From assembly GCF_013072695.1 (NCBI RefSeq), contig NZ_LXUK01000012.1, positions 248,546 through 312,545 of the forward strand: a DNA stretch of 64,000 bases, in the 5' to 3' direction. The notes beneath the pieces were generated by a model that was given only the letters and a program-made list of their open reading frames with translations, was not told the origin of the DNA and did no database searches. The position numbers and the translations under genes are program-made. The DNA is from Acinetobacter sp. Ac_5812. GTDB taxonomy: Bacteria; Pseudomonadota; Gammaproteobacteria; Pseudomonadales; Moraxellaceae. This document shows positions 55,618 through 64,000 of the stretch, in pieces; the stretch's first letter is position 1; every line of letters begins with the position of its first letter.

Positions 55618-55653
55618 GTATGCAATTAACAACAGAATTAAAGGACATATCTT

Positions 55654-56703
55654 ATGGCACATTTAGTTGAAACAATGGCATTCACTGGACAAACCCCTTG
55701 GCATGGCTTAGGCAATCAACTGACACCAAACCAACCTTTAGAGGTTTGGGCACAGCAGGCAGGGATGGACTGGCGGATTGAATCGTCAGATGTCAGTTAC
55801 ATAGCTCAAAACCAACGTGGGCAAAGTATCATCATGCCCTTTGAAGAACAGCGAGTTTTATACCGTTCCGATACCCATGCACCGTTATCCGTAGTCAGCC
55901 AGCGCTTTCAGGAAGTCCAGCCAATGGAAATTCTGGAGTTCTATCGAGACTTAACTGAACAATCAGGTTTTGAACTGGAAACCGCAGGTGTACTCAAAGG
56001 CGGCAAGAAATTCTGGGCATTGGCAAAGACTGGACAAACAACTGCCTTAAAAGGAAAGGATGTGAGTAATGGCTATATTCTCTTGGCAACAGCCTGTGAC
56101 GGCACATTGGCAACCACAGCTCAGTTCACATCCATTCGAGTGGTTTGTAACAACACTTTGGCGATCGCTTTACGTGGACAGCAAGGGAATACGGGTGTGG
56201 TAAAGGTTCCGCACAGCACCCGATTCAATGCAGAGAAAGTCAAACAGCAACTTGGTATCTCAGTTCGTGCATGGGATGAACACATGTATGAAATGAAACA
56301 ATTGAGTCAGCGTAAAGTGACGCAGCAAGAAGCTGCCGCTTATTTTGATGCAGTGTTTAACAATACTAATTTAAGCATGGCTGAGCAGGATGAAAGTATC
56401 ATTCAGTTCTATCGAAATGTTGCTATGCCGAGTCCAACCAACTCATCTCGATCAGACAATAAGACAGAACCGAATGGACGTGCCATGTCTAAGGTGATGA
56501 CCATGTTTAACGGGCATGGACGTGGGGCAGAGCTGAGTTCAGCCAAAGATACGGCGTATGGATTATTATGCTCAATCACCGAGTTCTGTGATCATGAACG
56601 TCGTGCCATGAGTAGAGATCATCGTCTGGACTCTGCATGGTTCGGTATGGGAGCAGCCATTAAACAACGAGGACTTGAACAGGCATTGAGAATGGTGGCT
56701 TAA
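55654..56703 (+). CDS. DUF932 family protein
   Basis: 349 aa with the DUF932 pattern: ETMAFTGQTPWHGLGNQL at the start, YIAQNQRGQSIIMPFEEQRV, and TAQFTSIRVVCNNTLAIAL (about 155). This family is typical of conjugative plasmids, ICEs and large phages, usually next to a YqaJ nuclease; function unknown, possibly recombination. Confidence 0.9.
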   Translation: MAHLVETMAFTGQTPWHGLGNQLTPNQPLEVWAQQAGMDWRIESSDVSYIAQNQRGQSIIMPFEEQRVLYRSDTHAPLSVVSQRFQEVQPMEILEFYRDLTEQSGFELETAGVLKGGKKFWALAKTGQTTALKGKDVSNGYILLATACDGTLATTAQFTSIRVVCNNTLAIALRGQQGNTGVVKVPHSTRFNAEKVKQQLGISVRAWDEHMYEMKQLSQRKVTQQEAAAYFDAVFNNTNLSMAEQDESIIQFYRNVAMPSPTNSSRSDNKTEPNGRAMSKVMTMFNGHGRGAELSSAKDTAYGLLCSITEFCDHERRAMSRDHRLDSAWFGMGAAIKQRGLEQALRMVA

Positions 56704-56792
56704 ATCAAGGCATCTATTCAGTTTTAATTAAGCTTAACGTCCTAATCTAAAACTACGGTAACAACCGTAGCAAGCAAAGCAATACCCTTTTG

Positions 56793-56819
56793 GCCACTTC
56801 CTCAGATGTGGCTTTTTTT
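56793..56819 (+). terminator. terminator of the DUF932 gene
   Basis: GCCAC / GTGGC stem with T7 run, overlapping a spurious ATG at 56806. Confidence 0.65.
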
Positions 56820-56868
56820 ATGCCCGAAATTCAGCATTTACAATTTTACCGATACAGGAATATTCTCT

Positions 56869-57981
56869 ATGAATAGTCATACCCAAATTCAGAACACTCT
56901 AAATCATCCACCGTTACAACCTTATCCCATCAAGATTGAAACTGAACATAAGGTTGAGGTGGGCACCCGAACCAAGAAAACGCCAAAGAAAACCAATCAT
57001 CTACCTTCAGCAAAACGTCTTGCCAACACTAAAAAGCTGAACTACCAACAATGGATAGAAGTCAGAAAACAGGGCATTGGCAGCAGTGATGCAGCAACCG
57101 CATGTGGCCTCAATCCCTATATGTCGATGCTGGAATTATGGATGATCAAGACCGGTCGTATGCAGCAAAATATTGAAGATGAAAGTGCTGGCCATGCACC
57201 TTTATATTGGGGTAAGCAGCTGGAACCTCTAGTGGCCCAATACTACAGTATGCATACCAACCATAAAGTCCGTCGGGTTAATGCCGTGCTACAGCATTCT
57301 GACGAAGACAAACACTTTATGCTGGCTAACTTGGACTATGCCGTGGTGGGTAATGAAGAAGTCCAGATATTGGAGTGTAAAACAGTAGGTGAGTATGGTT
57401 CAAAACTATGGCGGGACGGTGTACCGCTGTATGTTTTATGCCAGGTACAACATCAACTGGCAGTCACAGGCAAACAAGCAGCGCATATCTGTGCCTTGAT
57501 CTGTGGACATGAAACCCGGATCTTTAAGGTAACCCGCAGTGAAACGGTGATCAAATACATTGTGGATGCAGAGCGTTACTTCTGGGAATGTGTGGAAAAA
57601 GATGTACCACCTGATGTCGATGCATCTGATTCAGCAGCCAAAGCCTTACAGCTTTTATATCCAGCCCATATACCACTCAGTACGACGGATCTATCTGAGG
57701 ATGTCACAGCCAATCAATGCTTTGAGCAATTACTGCAACAACGTCATTTGCTGGAGCAACACCAAAGAAGTTTTGATCAGTTGAAGCATCAAATCCAAAT
57801 CAAGATGCAGGATTCAGAACGGGCCATATTTAAGGCCGGTTCAGTCACTTGGAAGAAGTCGAAAGATTCGATCAGCTTAGACAGTAAAGCCTTATTGCAG
57901 CAGCATCCAGAGTTTTTACAACAGTTCCCACAAAACAAACAGGGCACACGTAGATTCCAGATTTATACAGATGCTGATTAA
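56869..57981 (+). CDS. YqaJ/lambda-exonuclease family nuclease
   Basis: Recombination exonuclease working with a single-strand annealing partner. The fold begins at WIEVRKQGIGSSDAATACGL, with catalytic residues in ANLDYAVV (Asp) and VQILECKTVGEY (Glu-x-Lys). ATG at 56869 has AGGAAT upstream; the frame is open to 56806, but that start lies in a terminator. 370 aa. Next to DUF932 as in many ICEs. Confidence 0.9.
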   Translation: MNSHTQIQNTLNHPPLQPYPIKIETEHKVEVGTRTKKTPKKTNHLPSAKRLANTKKLNYQQWIEVRKQGIGSSDAATACGLNPYMSMLELWMIKTGRMQQNIEDESAGHAPLYWGKQLEPLVAQYYSMHTNHKVRRVNAVLQHSDEDKHFMLANLDYAVVGNEEVQILECKTVGEYGSKLWRDGVPLYVLCQVQHQLAVTGKQAAHICALICGHETRIFKVTRSETVIKYIVDAERYFWECVEKDVPPDVDASDSAAKALQLLYPAHIPLSTTDLSEDVTANQCFEQLLQQRHLLEQHQRSFDQLKHQIQIKMQDSERAIFKAGSVTWKKSKDSISLDSKALLQQHPEFLQQFPQNKQGTRRFQIYTDAD

Positions 57982-58206
57982 TCCAACCGAATTAGCCTAA
58001 GCAAATCTTCTGAACTTCCACATCACTTCCCCAAATCCCATTTCATCAAAAAAGCGCAAAACAGCCCCCGTCACCAGCAAGTACCGTGAAGTACTTACTG
58101 ATGACTAAATGGACTGTTCTGCGCTGAATTTATGCATTTAAAAAATGTTTGCTTCTTACACATATCAAAGGGGCAACCGTAAAAAATTACCGTAGAGGAA
58201 AGCAAC

Positions 58207-59103
58207 ATGATTAAAGGTTTAGCAATCACGCCACCCGTATTAGGACGTATCAGTATCGGCAAGATCGTCGAGAAGAATGGCAAACGTATACCTGAAAAAG
58301 ATGATCAATTTACCATTACCAGCCAGATCCAGAATAAGGATGGATGGGTGAAACACCCATTGGATGAACAATTACGTGCTAGGGCACAAAACCAGAAACT
58401 CAGAACCATTCCTGTCAGGATGATTTTTAATGATCCTGAACTCAACTTGCGAGCCGAGTACACCTTGTTTGATAGACAAACTGGTCGGCCAATTTGTACC
58501 GGTAATGGAGATACTTGTCAGCGACATGGACCAAATGGAGTTGAGCAGCATCCATGTCCATCACCTGATTTATGTCCTTTGGCCCAAGGTGGGCAGTGCA
58601 AGCCTTATGGCAGACTGTACGTCAACTTAGATGAGTCGGATGAGTTGGGTACATTCATTTTTAGAACCACAGGTTTTAATAGTATTCGTACTTTGGCAGC
58701 AAGGTTGCGTTACTACCATGCCGCATCAGGTGATCTACTTTCATGCCTGCCACTGCAACTCACTTTGAGAGGAAAAAGTACTACCCAAAGTTACCGTACC
58801 CCCATTTACTACGTGGACCTGACACTTCGGGATGGCGTTAATTTGCAAGAAGCAATTGTCTCAGCGAAACAGATTGAGGAACAAAGCAAGGCAGTAGGGT
58901 TTTATCAGGAGGCATTAGATTATATTGCACGACAGGGCTATGGAAATGCTAGCTTTGAGGTGGATGGTGAAGAGGGACTAGATATTGTTGAGGAGTTTTA
59001 TACGGATGAAGCGAATACAGAGCAGCGTCAGCAATCTAATGATTTAACTCATGTGCAGGATATCCAGAAAGGGTTGCAGCAGTCGGTACAGGCTTTGAAT
59101 TGA
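58207..59103 (+). CDS. ICE-encoded zinc-binding protein (recombination directionality factor-like)
   Basis: 298 aa. The centre holds a Cys/His cluster, CTGNGDTCQRHGPNG, HPCPSPDLCPLAQGGQC, consistent with a bound metal; the rest is alpha/beta. Proteins of this type, usually annotated hydrolase or metal-binding protein, follow DUF932 and YqaJ genes in ICE replication/recombination modules. AGGAAA ribosome binding site. Confidence 0.75.
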   Translation: MIKGLAITPPVLGRISIGKIVEKNGKRIPEKDDQFTITSQIQNKDGWVKHPLDEQLRARAQNQKLRTIPVRMIFNDPELNLRAEYTLFDRQTGRPICTGNGDTCQRHGPNGVEQHPCPSPDLCPLAQGGQCKPYGRLYVNLDESDELGTFIFRTTGFNSIRTLAARLRYYHAASGDLLSCLPLQLTLRGKSTTQSYRTPIYYVDLTLRDGVNLQEAIVSAKQIEEQSKAVGFYQEALDYIARQGYGNASFEVDGEEGLDIVEEFYTDEANTEQRQQSNDLTHVQDIQKGLQQSVQALN

Positions 59104-59190
59104 TGAGGTGAGAGCAGTACATTTTTTATTATAGCGAGCTCTACTATTTGATTAAATTACTGCTCGCATCAATGATTAGGAGAATGAATC

Positions 59191-59310
59191 ATGAATGTGC
59201 CAAAAAGATCAAGATTTCCAGATGAATCAATTATTCAAGATTATATAAGTATGAGAAATTACTGGTCTAAGCTGACCAATAATTTACCTAATGATGGACT
59301 CAATGTCTAA
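59191..59310 (+). pseudogene. 39-aa ORF, possible remnant of an ICE gene
   Basis: Starts with a good AGGAGAATGAATC region but encodes only a short basic/polar peptide. Its location at the edge of the ICE module suggests the 5' end of a truncated gene. Confidence 0.3.
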
Positions 59311-59418
59311 GAGGTATGATGAAAGTTTTCCTAAATCTATCAAACTTTCTGTAAATCAAATGGCCTGACTGGCTCGAAAGTTAAATGGTTGAATTGAGCC
59401 TAAACCTACTGAAAAATA

Positions 59419-59445
59419 AAAAGAGAGTATAAGGCTCTCTTTTTT
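59419..59445 (+). terminator. rho-independent terminator
   Basis: AAAGAGAG / CTCTCTTT stem with T run. Confidence 0.75.
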
Positions 59446-59541
59446 AACTGAAAGAATTATCATAGCAGTTAAGTTATCAGGGCTTTTAAACAATGCGCAG
59501 CATGCTAAAATTAGTAAATTACTTCTAGAATATATTAACTT

Positions 59542-60297
59542 ATGAAAGACTATTTAGGTTTTTTTGATGCTTATACATTAAAGGCGAGGTTTCTACCAGC
59601 TTTTTTAGCCACCTTACCGCTGATAGCTTTGATTGGATGTTACTTCAATTTAAATCAAGCTTTTGTGTCAAATGTTGTAGTTGGTGGTTTAGTTGTTTTT
59701 ACTGCCATTTTTGTTTTATCTAACTTTGCAAGATCAAATGGTTTAAAGGTTCAAGAAAAACTATTGAAGAAATGGAAGGTTTTACCTACCACCCAATTTT
59801 TGAGACACAACGACTCAACTTTAAGTAAGCAAAGAAAGCAACAAATACATGCCAAGATTTCGGCTAAAACTTCTATTCTTCTTCCAACTGCTGTTGAGGA
59901 AAGTAATGATCCACAAGAAGCTGATTTACAATATGATGAAGCTGTAACTTGGATTAGAGAGAATACGAGAGGCAATGATTTCAATGTTTTATTAACTGAT
60001 AATATTAATTATGGTTTTATCAGAAATTGTTTAGGGTTAAAGTTTTATGCAATTGGCATCTGTATATTAGTTCTATTGGTTTTTATTATTCTTTTTTTTC
60101 TTTTCTATCCTACAGATAGTTTTAGTAGAGAAGCTATTTTAGCATTTTTAAAGGTGCAAAAAATGGCTATTTGGCTTACGGTAGGATTAACATTAGTCAT
60201 GTTGATTTTATGGATAGCTGTTGTAACAGAATTCAAAGTTACAAAAGCAGCTCACAAGTATGCTAACTCTTTATTAAATTCAACATATAAACTTTAA
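59542..60297 (+). CDS. four-span membrane protein paired with MBL/E2-E1/JAB operon
   Basis: 251 aa. Two N-terminal membrane helices (about 18-35 and 42-60), a soluble middle of ~100 residues with conserved KWKVLPTTQFLRHNDS and WIRENTRGNDFNVLLTDN motifs, and two C-terminal helices (about 172-196, 210-235) with a short cytoplasmic tail. Intact homologue of the frameshifted protein at 45289-45947. Its 3' end overlaps the convergent JAB gene by 18 bp. I infer a membrane effector or sensor; family name unknown to me. Confidence 0.8.
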   Translation: MKDYLGFFDAYTLKARFLPAFLATLPLIALIGCYFNLNQAFVSNVVVGGLVVFTAIFVLSNFARSNGLKVQEKLLKKWKVLPTTQFLRHNDSTLSKQRKQQIHAKISAKTSILLPTAVEESNDPQEADLQYDEAVTWIRENTRGNDFNVLLTDNINYGFIRNCLGLKFYAIGICILVLLVFIILFFLFYPTDSFSREAILAFLKVQKMAIWLTVGLTLVMLILWIAVVTEFKVTKAAHKYANSLLNSTYKL

Positions 60298-60765
60298 TTT
60301 ATAAGAGTGCGTTGCAGTGTGGAAGGAAACATATAACCCTTCAGGAAATGTTTTTCTTCCAACTATGATCATGAGAAAACCAACGAAATCATGAATACTT
60401 TCTTTGACTAGCTTTTTCATTGAGTTCTCATCTGTAGATGAAGGAAAGGGGATATCTTGTGGATGTGTATGCCAGTCCCCTAAGAAATGTAAACCTAACT
60501 TATAATTTTCTTTAATTTCTGCTTGCTCGGCTTTAGCATTAGGTACATACCCGAATCTTGTTCGCCAATCTTGCGGACGAGGGCCTGTAATACCGATTAT
60601 TTTAGTTGTATTGTGACCATTATACGAACCGAATAGTTGGCCTCCTGCTTCTCTAGAAAAGCAGGATTTTTGCTTATATTTTTCTAAATGTTCTAAAACT
60701 TCTGGTGAGAACTCGACAAAACCTAAATTTTCAGGTAATTCAAATGTCATTTTATTGTATTTCAT
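60280..60765 (-). CDS. JAMM/JAB-family metallopeptidase (deconjugase)
   Basis: 161 aa. JAMM motif is complete: Glu39 (FSREAGGQLFG), His99 and His101 (GDWHTHP), Ser109 and Asp112 (PFPSSTDENS). In bacterial ubiquitin-like systems such peptidases (Cap3 in CBASS, BilB-like) cleave isopeptide bonds made by the E1-E2. The ATG overlaps the E2-E1 stop (ATGA), so the two are translated together. Confidence 0.92.
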   Translation of the reverse strand: MKYNKMTFELPENLGFVEFSPEVLEHLEKYKQKSCFSREAGGQLFGSYNGHNTTKIIGITGPRPQDWRTRFGYVPNAKAEQAEIKENYKLGLHFLGDWHTHPQDIPFPSSTDENSMKKLVKESIHDFVGFLMIIVGRKTFPEGLYVSFHTATHSYKLKFIC

Positions 60766-62525
60766 TTCTTTTTCTTACATTGATTGCAAATATTACAGTT
60801 GAAAAGAGCTGTTTTTTCATACTCGAAAGCTCCATTAAAACCATTAGGCCTATACTTTAAGTGTTCTTGACTCCATTCTCCATGATGTTCTTTAATTTGG
60901 GAGGTAGGGCCAGCATATACACGATGCACTGAATTCTTAACTTTGTGGGTTAAAAAATCAATTGATAGACGGGTAACTATGAATTCTGCTCGACTAGCAT
61001 CCAATGGGCCATAAGGTTGAAAAAGTGTGCCACATGCTGGTTCTGTTTGCATATAACCGCCTTGATCCCATTTTGTTTCTGGATTTTTTAGGATACCATT
61101 TTCATCCAATATACATTTTAATGAAATTTCTTGATCAAGTATGGCAACAGCATGTGAAGCCACCCCATTTTCATCTAACCAGCCATAAATTATGGGTTGT
61201 GGGAGGGAATAACTGTCTTGCCAATCAGAGAGTTGCCCTTCAGCACTCCACTCACCCATACAAGATATAATAAGATTATTATCATTAATTATATTAGAAT
61301 GCTCTTTGAATACTTGTTGCCAAGTTTTAGGATAGCTTTCTACTTTGAGATGAGGGTATTTTTTTCCTATTTCTAATTTTAATTCGTCAGATTTATATTT
61401 ATTTGTTGAATTGATACCTAAAGCATGTCTACCTATATTTGAAGGAACTAAGATTTCAGGATCAATAAGAATTAAGTTACCAATACCAGACTGGGCAAGA
61501 CGCATAGCAACCTGTGATCCTAATGAGCCACACCCCAAGATTAATACTTTTGCATTCTCAAGATACACTAAACTTCCATTTTGATCCCTACCATGTACCC
61601 ATTGTGCATCAAGTCGTTGAACATCCTTATTCTTCAGCATTCCTCTTTTTCTTCGTAATAATAAGTTGATCCTTTGATTATATACTTTCTTTCTTCTGAA
61701 GCCATTGAGACTTTGTGCACTTAATTCTGTTGCAATAAGGCCTATCCCATTAGGTGACTGAGCACCTAATACAATTAATGCTTTTTCATTAAAAGGAATG
61801 TTTGAAAGAACTCTAATAATCTCATTTGAAGTATTACGTAATAGCTTTAAAAGGGCTCTTGGATTTTTAGGAAACGGTGGCGTTGGTGGCGTGCTCAGGA
61901 AACCAAAAACTCCAACTTTAATATCCGAAATATCAAAATAAATATTTTCATTTTTTAACCAAGATTCTATCTGTTCTATATTTTCTCCAACCAATTGATA
62001 TTTTTTAGAGGTCCATATATAAGTTAAACGAGCGGTACGGTTATTAATATTTAATAGTGATTTAATCGCGATAGATTTATTCGAATGATCCCAGTAAGAT
62101 AAAAATTCTTTACTAAATTCTTCTTTTATATAATTTTCATCATTTTGACATCGTTCTATTAACTCAATTGCGTTTAGAAGACATTGATGAATATTAGCTT
62201 CAATTTCAATTGTATTTAAAAGAGGTAAACACAAGAGTCCATTAGGTTCAACATGAGGCCATTTTAAGAAATTATCCGTATCTTTATATGCTATTCGGAT
62301 AGGGGAGTAAGGAAAGTATTCATCTAATAAAATATGGAAATTGAATATTTGATTTGAGGTTTGCAAACTTATTGCCCACCCACAAATGAAAATCTTACCT
62401 GTGTAAGAAGAAAGTACTTTAGTTGCTAATGTCTTAACGACATTAGCATTAGCCTGTAACCATTTCCACAACAGCGTTTTGGATGAATCAAACGTACTTC
62501 CAGAACTTTGAAGCGATTTAAGCAT
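60762..62525 (-). CDS. E2-E1 fusion, ubiquitin-like transfer enzyme
   Basis: N-terminal UBC-like E2 (first ~150 residues) with ILLDEYFPYSPIRIAYKD, WPHVEPNGLLCLPL; catalytic Cys is in GLLCLP at about residue 99. A long helical linker leads to a ThiF/E1 adenylation domain: VLILGCGSLGSQ (ATP loop, about 331), LIDPEILVPSNIGRH (Asp, Asn and Arg of the E1 signature), and a candidate E1 Cys in TEPACGTLFQPYG (about 498). The C-terminus is Cys-rich (NCNICNQC). Architecture is that of Cap2 from type II CBASS. ATG at 62525 overlaps the MBL stop; GTG at 62537 is an alternative. Confidence 0.92.
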   Translation of the reverse strand: MLKSLQSSGSTFDSSKTLLWKWLQANANVVKTLATKVLSSYTGKIFICGWAISLQTSNQIFNFHILLDEYFPYSPIRIAYKDTDNFLKWPHVEPNGLLCLPLLNTIEIEANIHQCLLNAIELIERCQNDENYIKEEFSKEFLSYWDHSNKSIAIKSLLNINNRTARLTYIWTSKKYQLVGENIEQIESWLKNENIYFDISDIKVGVFGFLSTPPTPPFPKNPRALLKLLRNTSNEIIRVLSNIPFNEKALIVLGAQSPNGIGLIATELSAQSLNGFRRKKVYNQRINLLLRRKRGMLKNKDVQRLDAQWVHGRDQNGSLVYLENAKVLILGCGSLGSQVAMRLAQSGIGNLILIDPEILVPSNIGRHALGINSTNKYKSDELKLEIGKKYPHLKVESYPKTWQQVFKEHSNIINDNNLIISCMGEWSAEGQLSDWQDSYSLPQPIIYGWLDENGVASHAVAILDQEISLKCILDENGILKNPETKWDQGGYMQTEPACGTLFQPYGPLDASRAEFIVTRLSIDFLTHKVKNSVHRVYAGPTSQIKEHHGEWSQEHLKYRPNGFNGAFEYEKTALFNCNICNQCKKKK

Positions 62526-63702
62526 ATCTACGACCACTAGCTTTTTCTGTTTCTCTTGGTGTTACACCTGGTTCTGCACCGAAGAATCCTCCACTTTTCT
62601 TAGTACCTAATTGTGGCCCTGTTGAAGTAATTTCTATTGTTAGGACATCTTCTTTACATTCCTCAGCTACACATAGAAATTTTCCATTAACTCCATTTAA
62701 AATCTCCTCGTATTCTTCTTTTGCTCGAATACATGGAGGATCATTTTCATCATCTTGTATCGTTTTGCTACTTGCGATAATAAATGCTTGATTCTTAGCT
62801 TGTGCTAATGCTTGACGAGCATCTACATCTACCACTGCTTCACGTTTCTTTTCTGACCAACTATCATGCGATAAAGAATGCCATGAACAATGATGAGGAG
62901 AAAGTAATACATTGTACTCTAATCTTTCTTTTTTCAATGAGTTACGACGCCAAACTCGTTCCCAATTCTGTACTTCTGCGTCTCCTCCAACTAGAAATAA
63001 ACCAGCTTCATTATTATCGTTTGCTTTTATGCTAAAACGAATAATAGTACTTGATCTATTTTTTCCAGTAAGTTCTTTAGCTTCTTCTTCATTAACTAAA
63101 AGAGGGGCAATTAACCAAGCAGTAAAGGTGTTATCAATAATTCCACAAATTTTTCTAATTTGATCATCTGTTTTAACTAAAATGTCCGAAATATCATTTG
63201 TTTTACCATCTTTATCTTCACCTAAAACTAGAATACGATCACCATCTTTAATTGAAGATTTATTAGTGGTTTGTTTGTAAAGATTAACTCTACGACGTGC
63301 TTCTTTCCACCAAGCATTTGCATCTTCACATAAACCAGTCTCACTAACCTCTTTCTTTCGACGGAAAATAATTGGGGATGACCACATTTCACGAATAATA
63401 ATTTTTTCATTATCATCATTTTTCCAGTCATCTGGTTTGCCTAAATGGAAATGTCTTTCAACACCTCTACAGTGATCCTGATCAGGGTGAGTCAATAAAA
63501 ATGCATCAACATATAGTCGACCTTCTGCATCTCTCTGAAGCTTTTCTTTTAATAAAGTTGCGACATCTACAATGTCTTCTTGATTTTCATCATCTGCAGA
63601 TTTTCGAATGTTTACGTCAATGAGTATAGTCCGCCCACTTTCAAGTGTTACTAATACCATATCCCCGTTATCGACAGGGAAGAAGTCAATTTTAGCTGTC
63701 AT
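62518..63702 (-). CDS. ComEC-type MBL-fold protein, first gene of the E2-E1/JAB operon
   Basis: 394 aa. Metal site: THPDQDH at 71-77, FLVGGDAE (about 241) and SPHHCSWHS (about 268), in the ComEC-like subgroup with Cys in place of Gly after HH. Two insertions distinguish it from the MBL at 46219. The last ~25 residues (from KSGGFFGAEPG) look disordered and end in RRYA. Overlaps the next gene by 8 bp, so MBL, E2-E1 and JAB are one operon. Possible enzyme: nuclease or nucleotide phosphodiesterase; possible protein substrate of the E2-E1. Confidence 0.88.
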   Translation of the reverse strand: MTAKIDFFPVDNGDMVLVTLESGRTILIDVNIRKSADDENQEDIVDVATLLKEKLQRDAEGRLYVDAFLLTHPDQDHCRGVERHFHLGKPDDWKNDDNEKIIIREMWSSPIIFRRKKEVSETGLCEDANAWWKEARRRVNLYKQTTNKSSIKDGDRILVLGEDKDGKTNDISDILVKTDDQIRKICGIIDNTFTAWLIAPLLVNEEEAKELTGKNRSSTIIRFSIKANDNNEAGLFLVGGDAEVQNWERVWRRNSLKKERLEYNVLLSPHHCSWHSLSHDSWSEKKREAVVDVDARQALAQAKNQAFIIASSKTIQDDENDPPCIRAKEEYEEILNGVNGKFLCVAEECKEDVLTIEITSTGPQLGTKKSGGFFGAEPGVTPRETEKASGRRYA

Positions 63703-64000
63703 GAGTTAAGTCACATTACTTAATTAATATTTAGTTTGTTTCACAAGTTTCAATAAATTTTATTTCTTGCTTAAAAAATGATTTGGAGGTTTTTATTTTT
63801 ATTTCAAGGCCTTAATTGAAAATATAAATTTAAATATTATTAATTAAATTTAATCATTGTTATTAATTTTTTTAAATATATAGGTGGGCTTGTTTTGATT
63901 TAATTTATAGGAATTCTTATTAAGGGGGTATAAATGGCCATATTTTAATAACCTCTAAACCAATTTTTATATAAATTTGTATTAACTTAAAATCTTAATT
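63703..64000. other. AT-rich region upstream of the MBL operon
   Basis: No ORF longer than a few codons on either strand. It must hold the operon promoter but I see no clear -10/-35 pair. The operon has no further upstream gene for at least 298 bp. Confidence 0.6.

Larger units (their letters stand above)
59104..59541. other. gap between ICE module and defence genes
   Basis: Contains one possible 39-codon ORF and a terminator, listed separately. The ICE gene run stops here abruptly, so this may be an insertion or deletion junction. Confidence 0.45.

Noticed and set aside
62518..63702. Antibiotic-resistance metallo-beta-lactamase
   Set aside because: No signal peptide; motif set (HPDQDH, GGDAE, PHH) belongs to the ComEC-like branch, and operon partners are conjugation enzymes. 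The same applies to 46219-47319.
59542..63702. Standard type II CBASS
   Set aside because: E2-E1 and JAB fit, but no CD-NTase is present in the operon or within 298 bp upstream. A gene outside the window cannot be excluded.

Overview
The window looks like chromosomal DNA of an Acinetobacter-type gammaproteobacterium. It is AT-rich (judged by eye), and the core genes argG, pirin, a 2,4-dienoyl-CoA reductase and tRNA-Ser resemble those of that genus. Species is inferred, not proven. Two mobile elements sit on either side of a short core segment.

Region 1 (1 to ~34,680) is most of a prophage that enters from the left, so its integrase and repressor are outside the window. Early genes: a C5 cytosine methyltransferase, a replication initiator that carries five 23-bp iterons inside its coding sequence, a DnaB helicase, a RuvC-like resolvase and several small ORFs linked by ATGA overlaps. 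A hicA-hicB toxin-antitoxin pair with a 15-bp palindromic operator lies before the late region. The head module is lambda-like: Nu1-type and gpA-type terminase, gpW, gpB portal, gpC protease, a separate scaffold ORF, gpD and gpE. The tail module is Mu-like and contractile: DUF2635, sheath, tube, a frameshifted chaperone, tape measure, gpN, gpP, gp45, gp46, gp47 and gp48. Two fibre genes follow, then lysis genes (holin, endolysin, DUF6527 protein, Rz/Rz1). The right end is a 3' half of a tRNA-Val(GAC)-like gene at 34,634-34,678, read as the attachment site.

Region 2 (~34,690 to 43,624) is ordinary chromosome: a DUF6232 protein, small ORFs, pirin, argG, a LysR regulator divergent from an EamA transporter, a FadH-like reductase and tRNA-Ser(UGA).

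Region 3 (43,625 to 64,000 and beyond) is a genomic island whose tyrosine integrase directly follows tRNA-Ser. It carries a membrane protein gene with a one-base frameshift in a poly-T tract, divergent from a ComEC-type metallo-beta-lactamase-fold (MBL) protein; an AlpA regulator; an 807-aa protein that looks like two degenerate Gp2/YagK domains and a canonical YagK/YfjJ (inovirus Gp2-like) protein; a NYN-OST-HTH protein; secreted proteins; and an ICE-like module (DUF932, YqaJ exonuclease, zinc-binding protein) preceded by a very strong nested inverted repeat.

The most interesting locus is at the right end: an operon on the minus strand, MBL protein then an E2-E1 ubiquitin-transfer fusion then a JAMM/JAB peptidase, with overlapping genes and no ubiquitin-like or nucleotidyltransferase gene. 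It is convergent with an intact membrane protein that is homologous to the frameshifted one 14 kb away. The same membrane-protein/MBL pairing therefore occurs twice in one island, once alone and once with the ubiquitin-like conjugation genes. I infer a defence system built from a membrane effector and an MBL enzyme, with optional E2-E1/JAB control.
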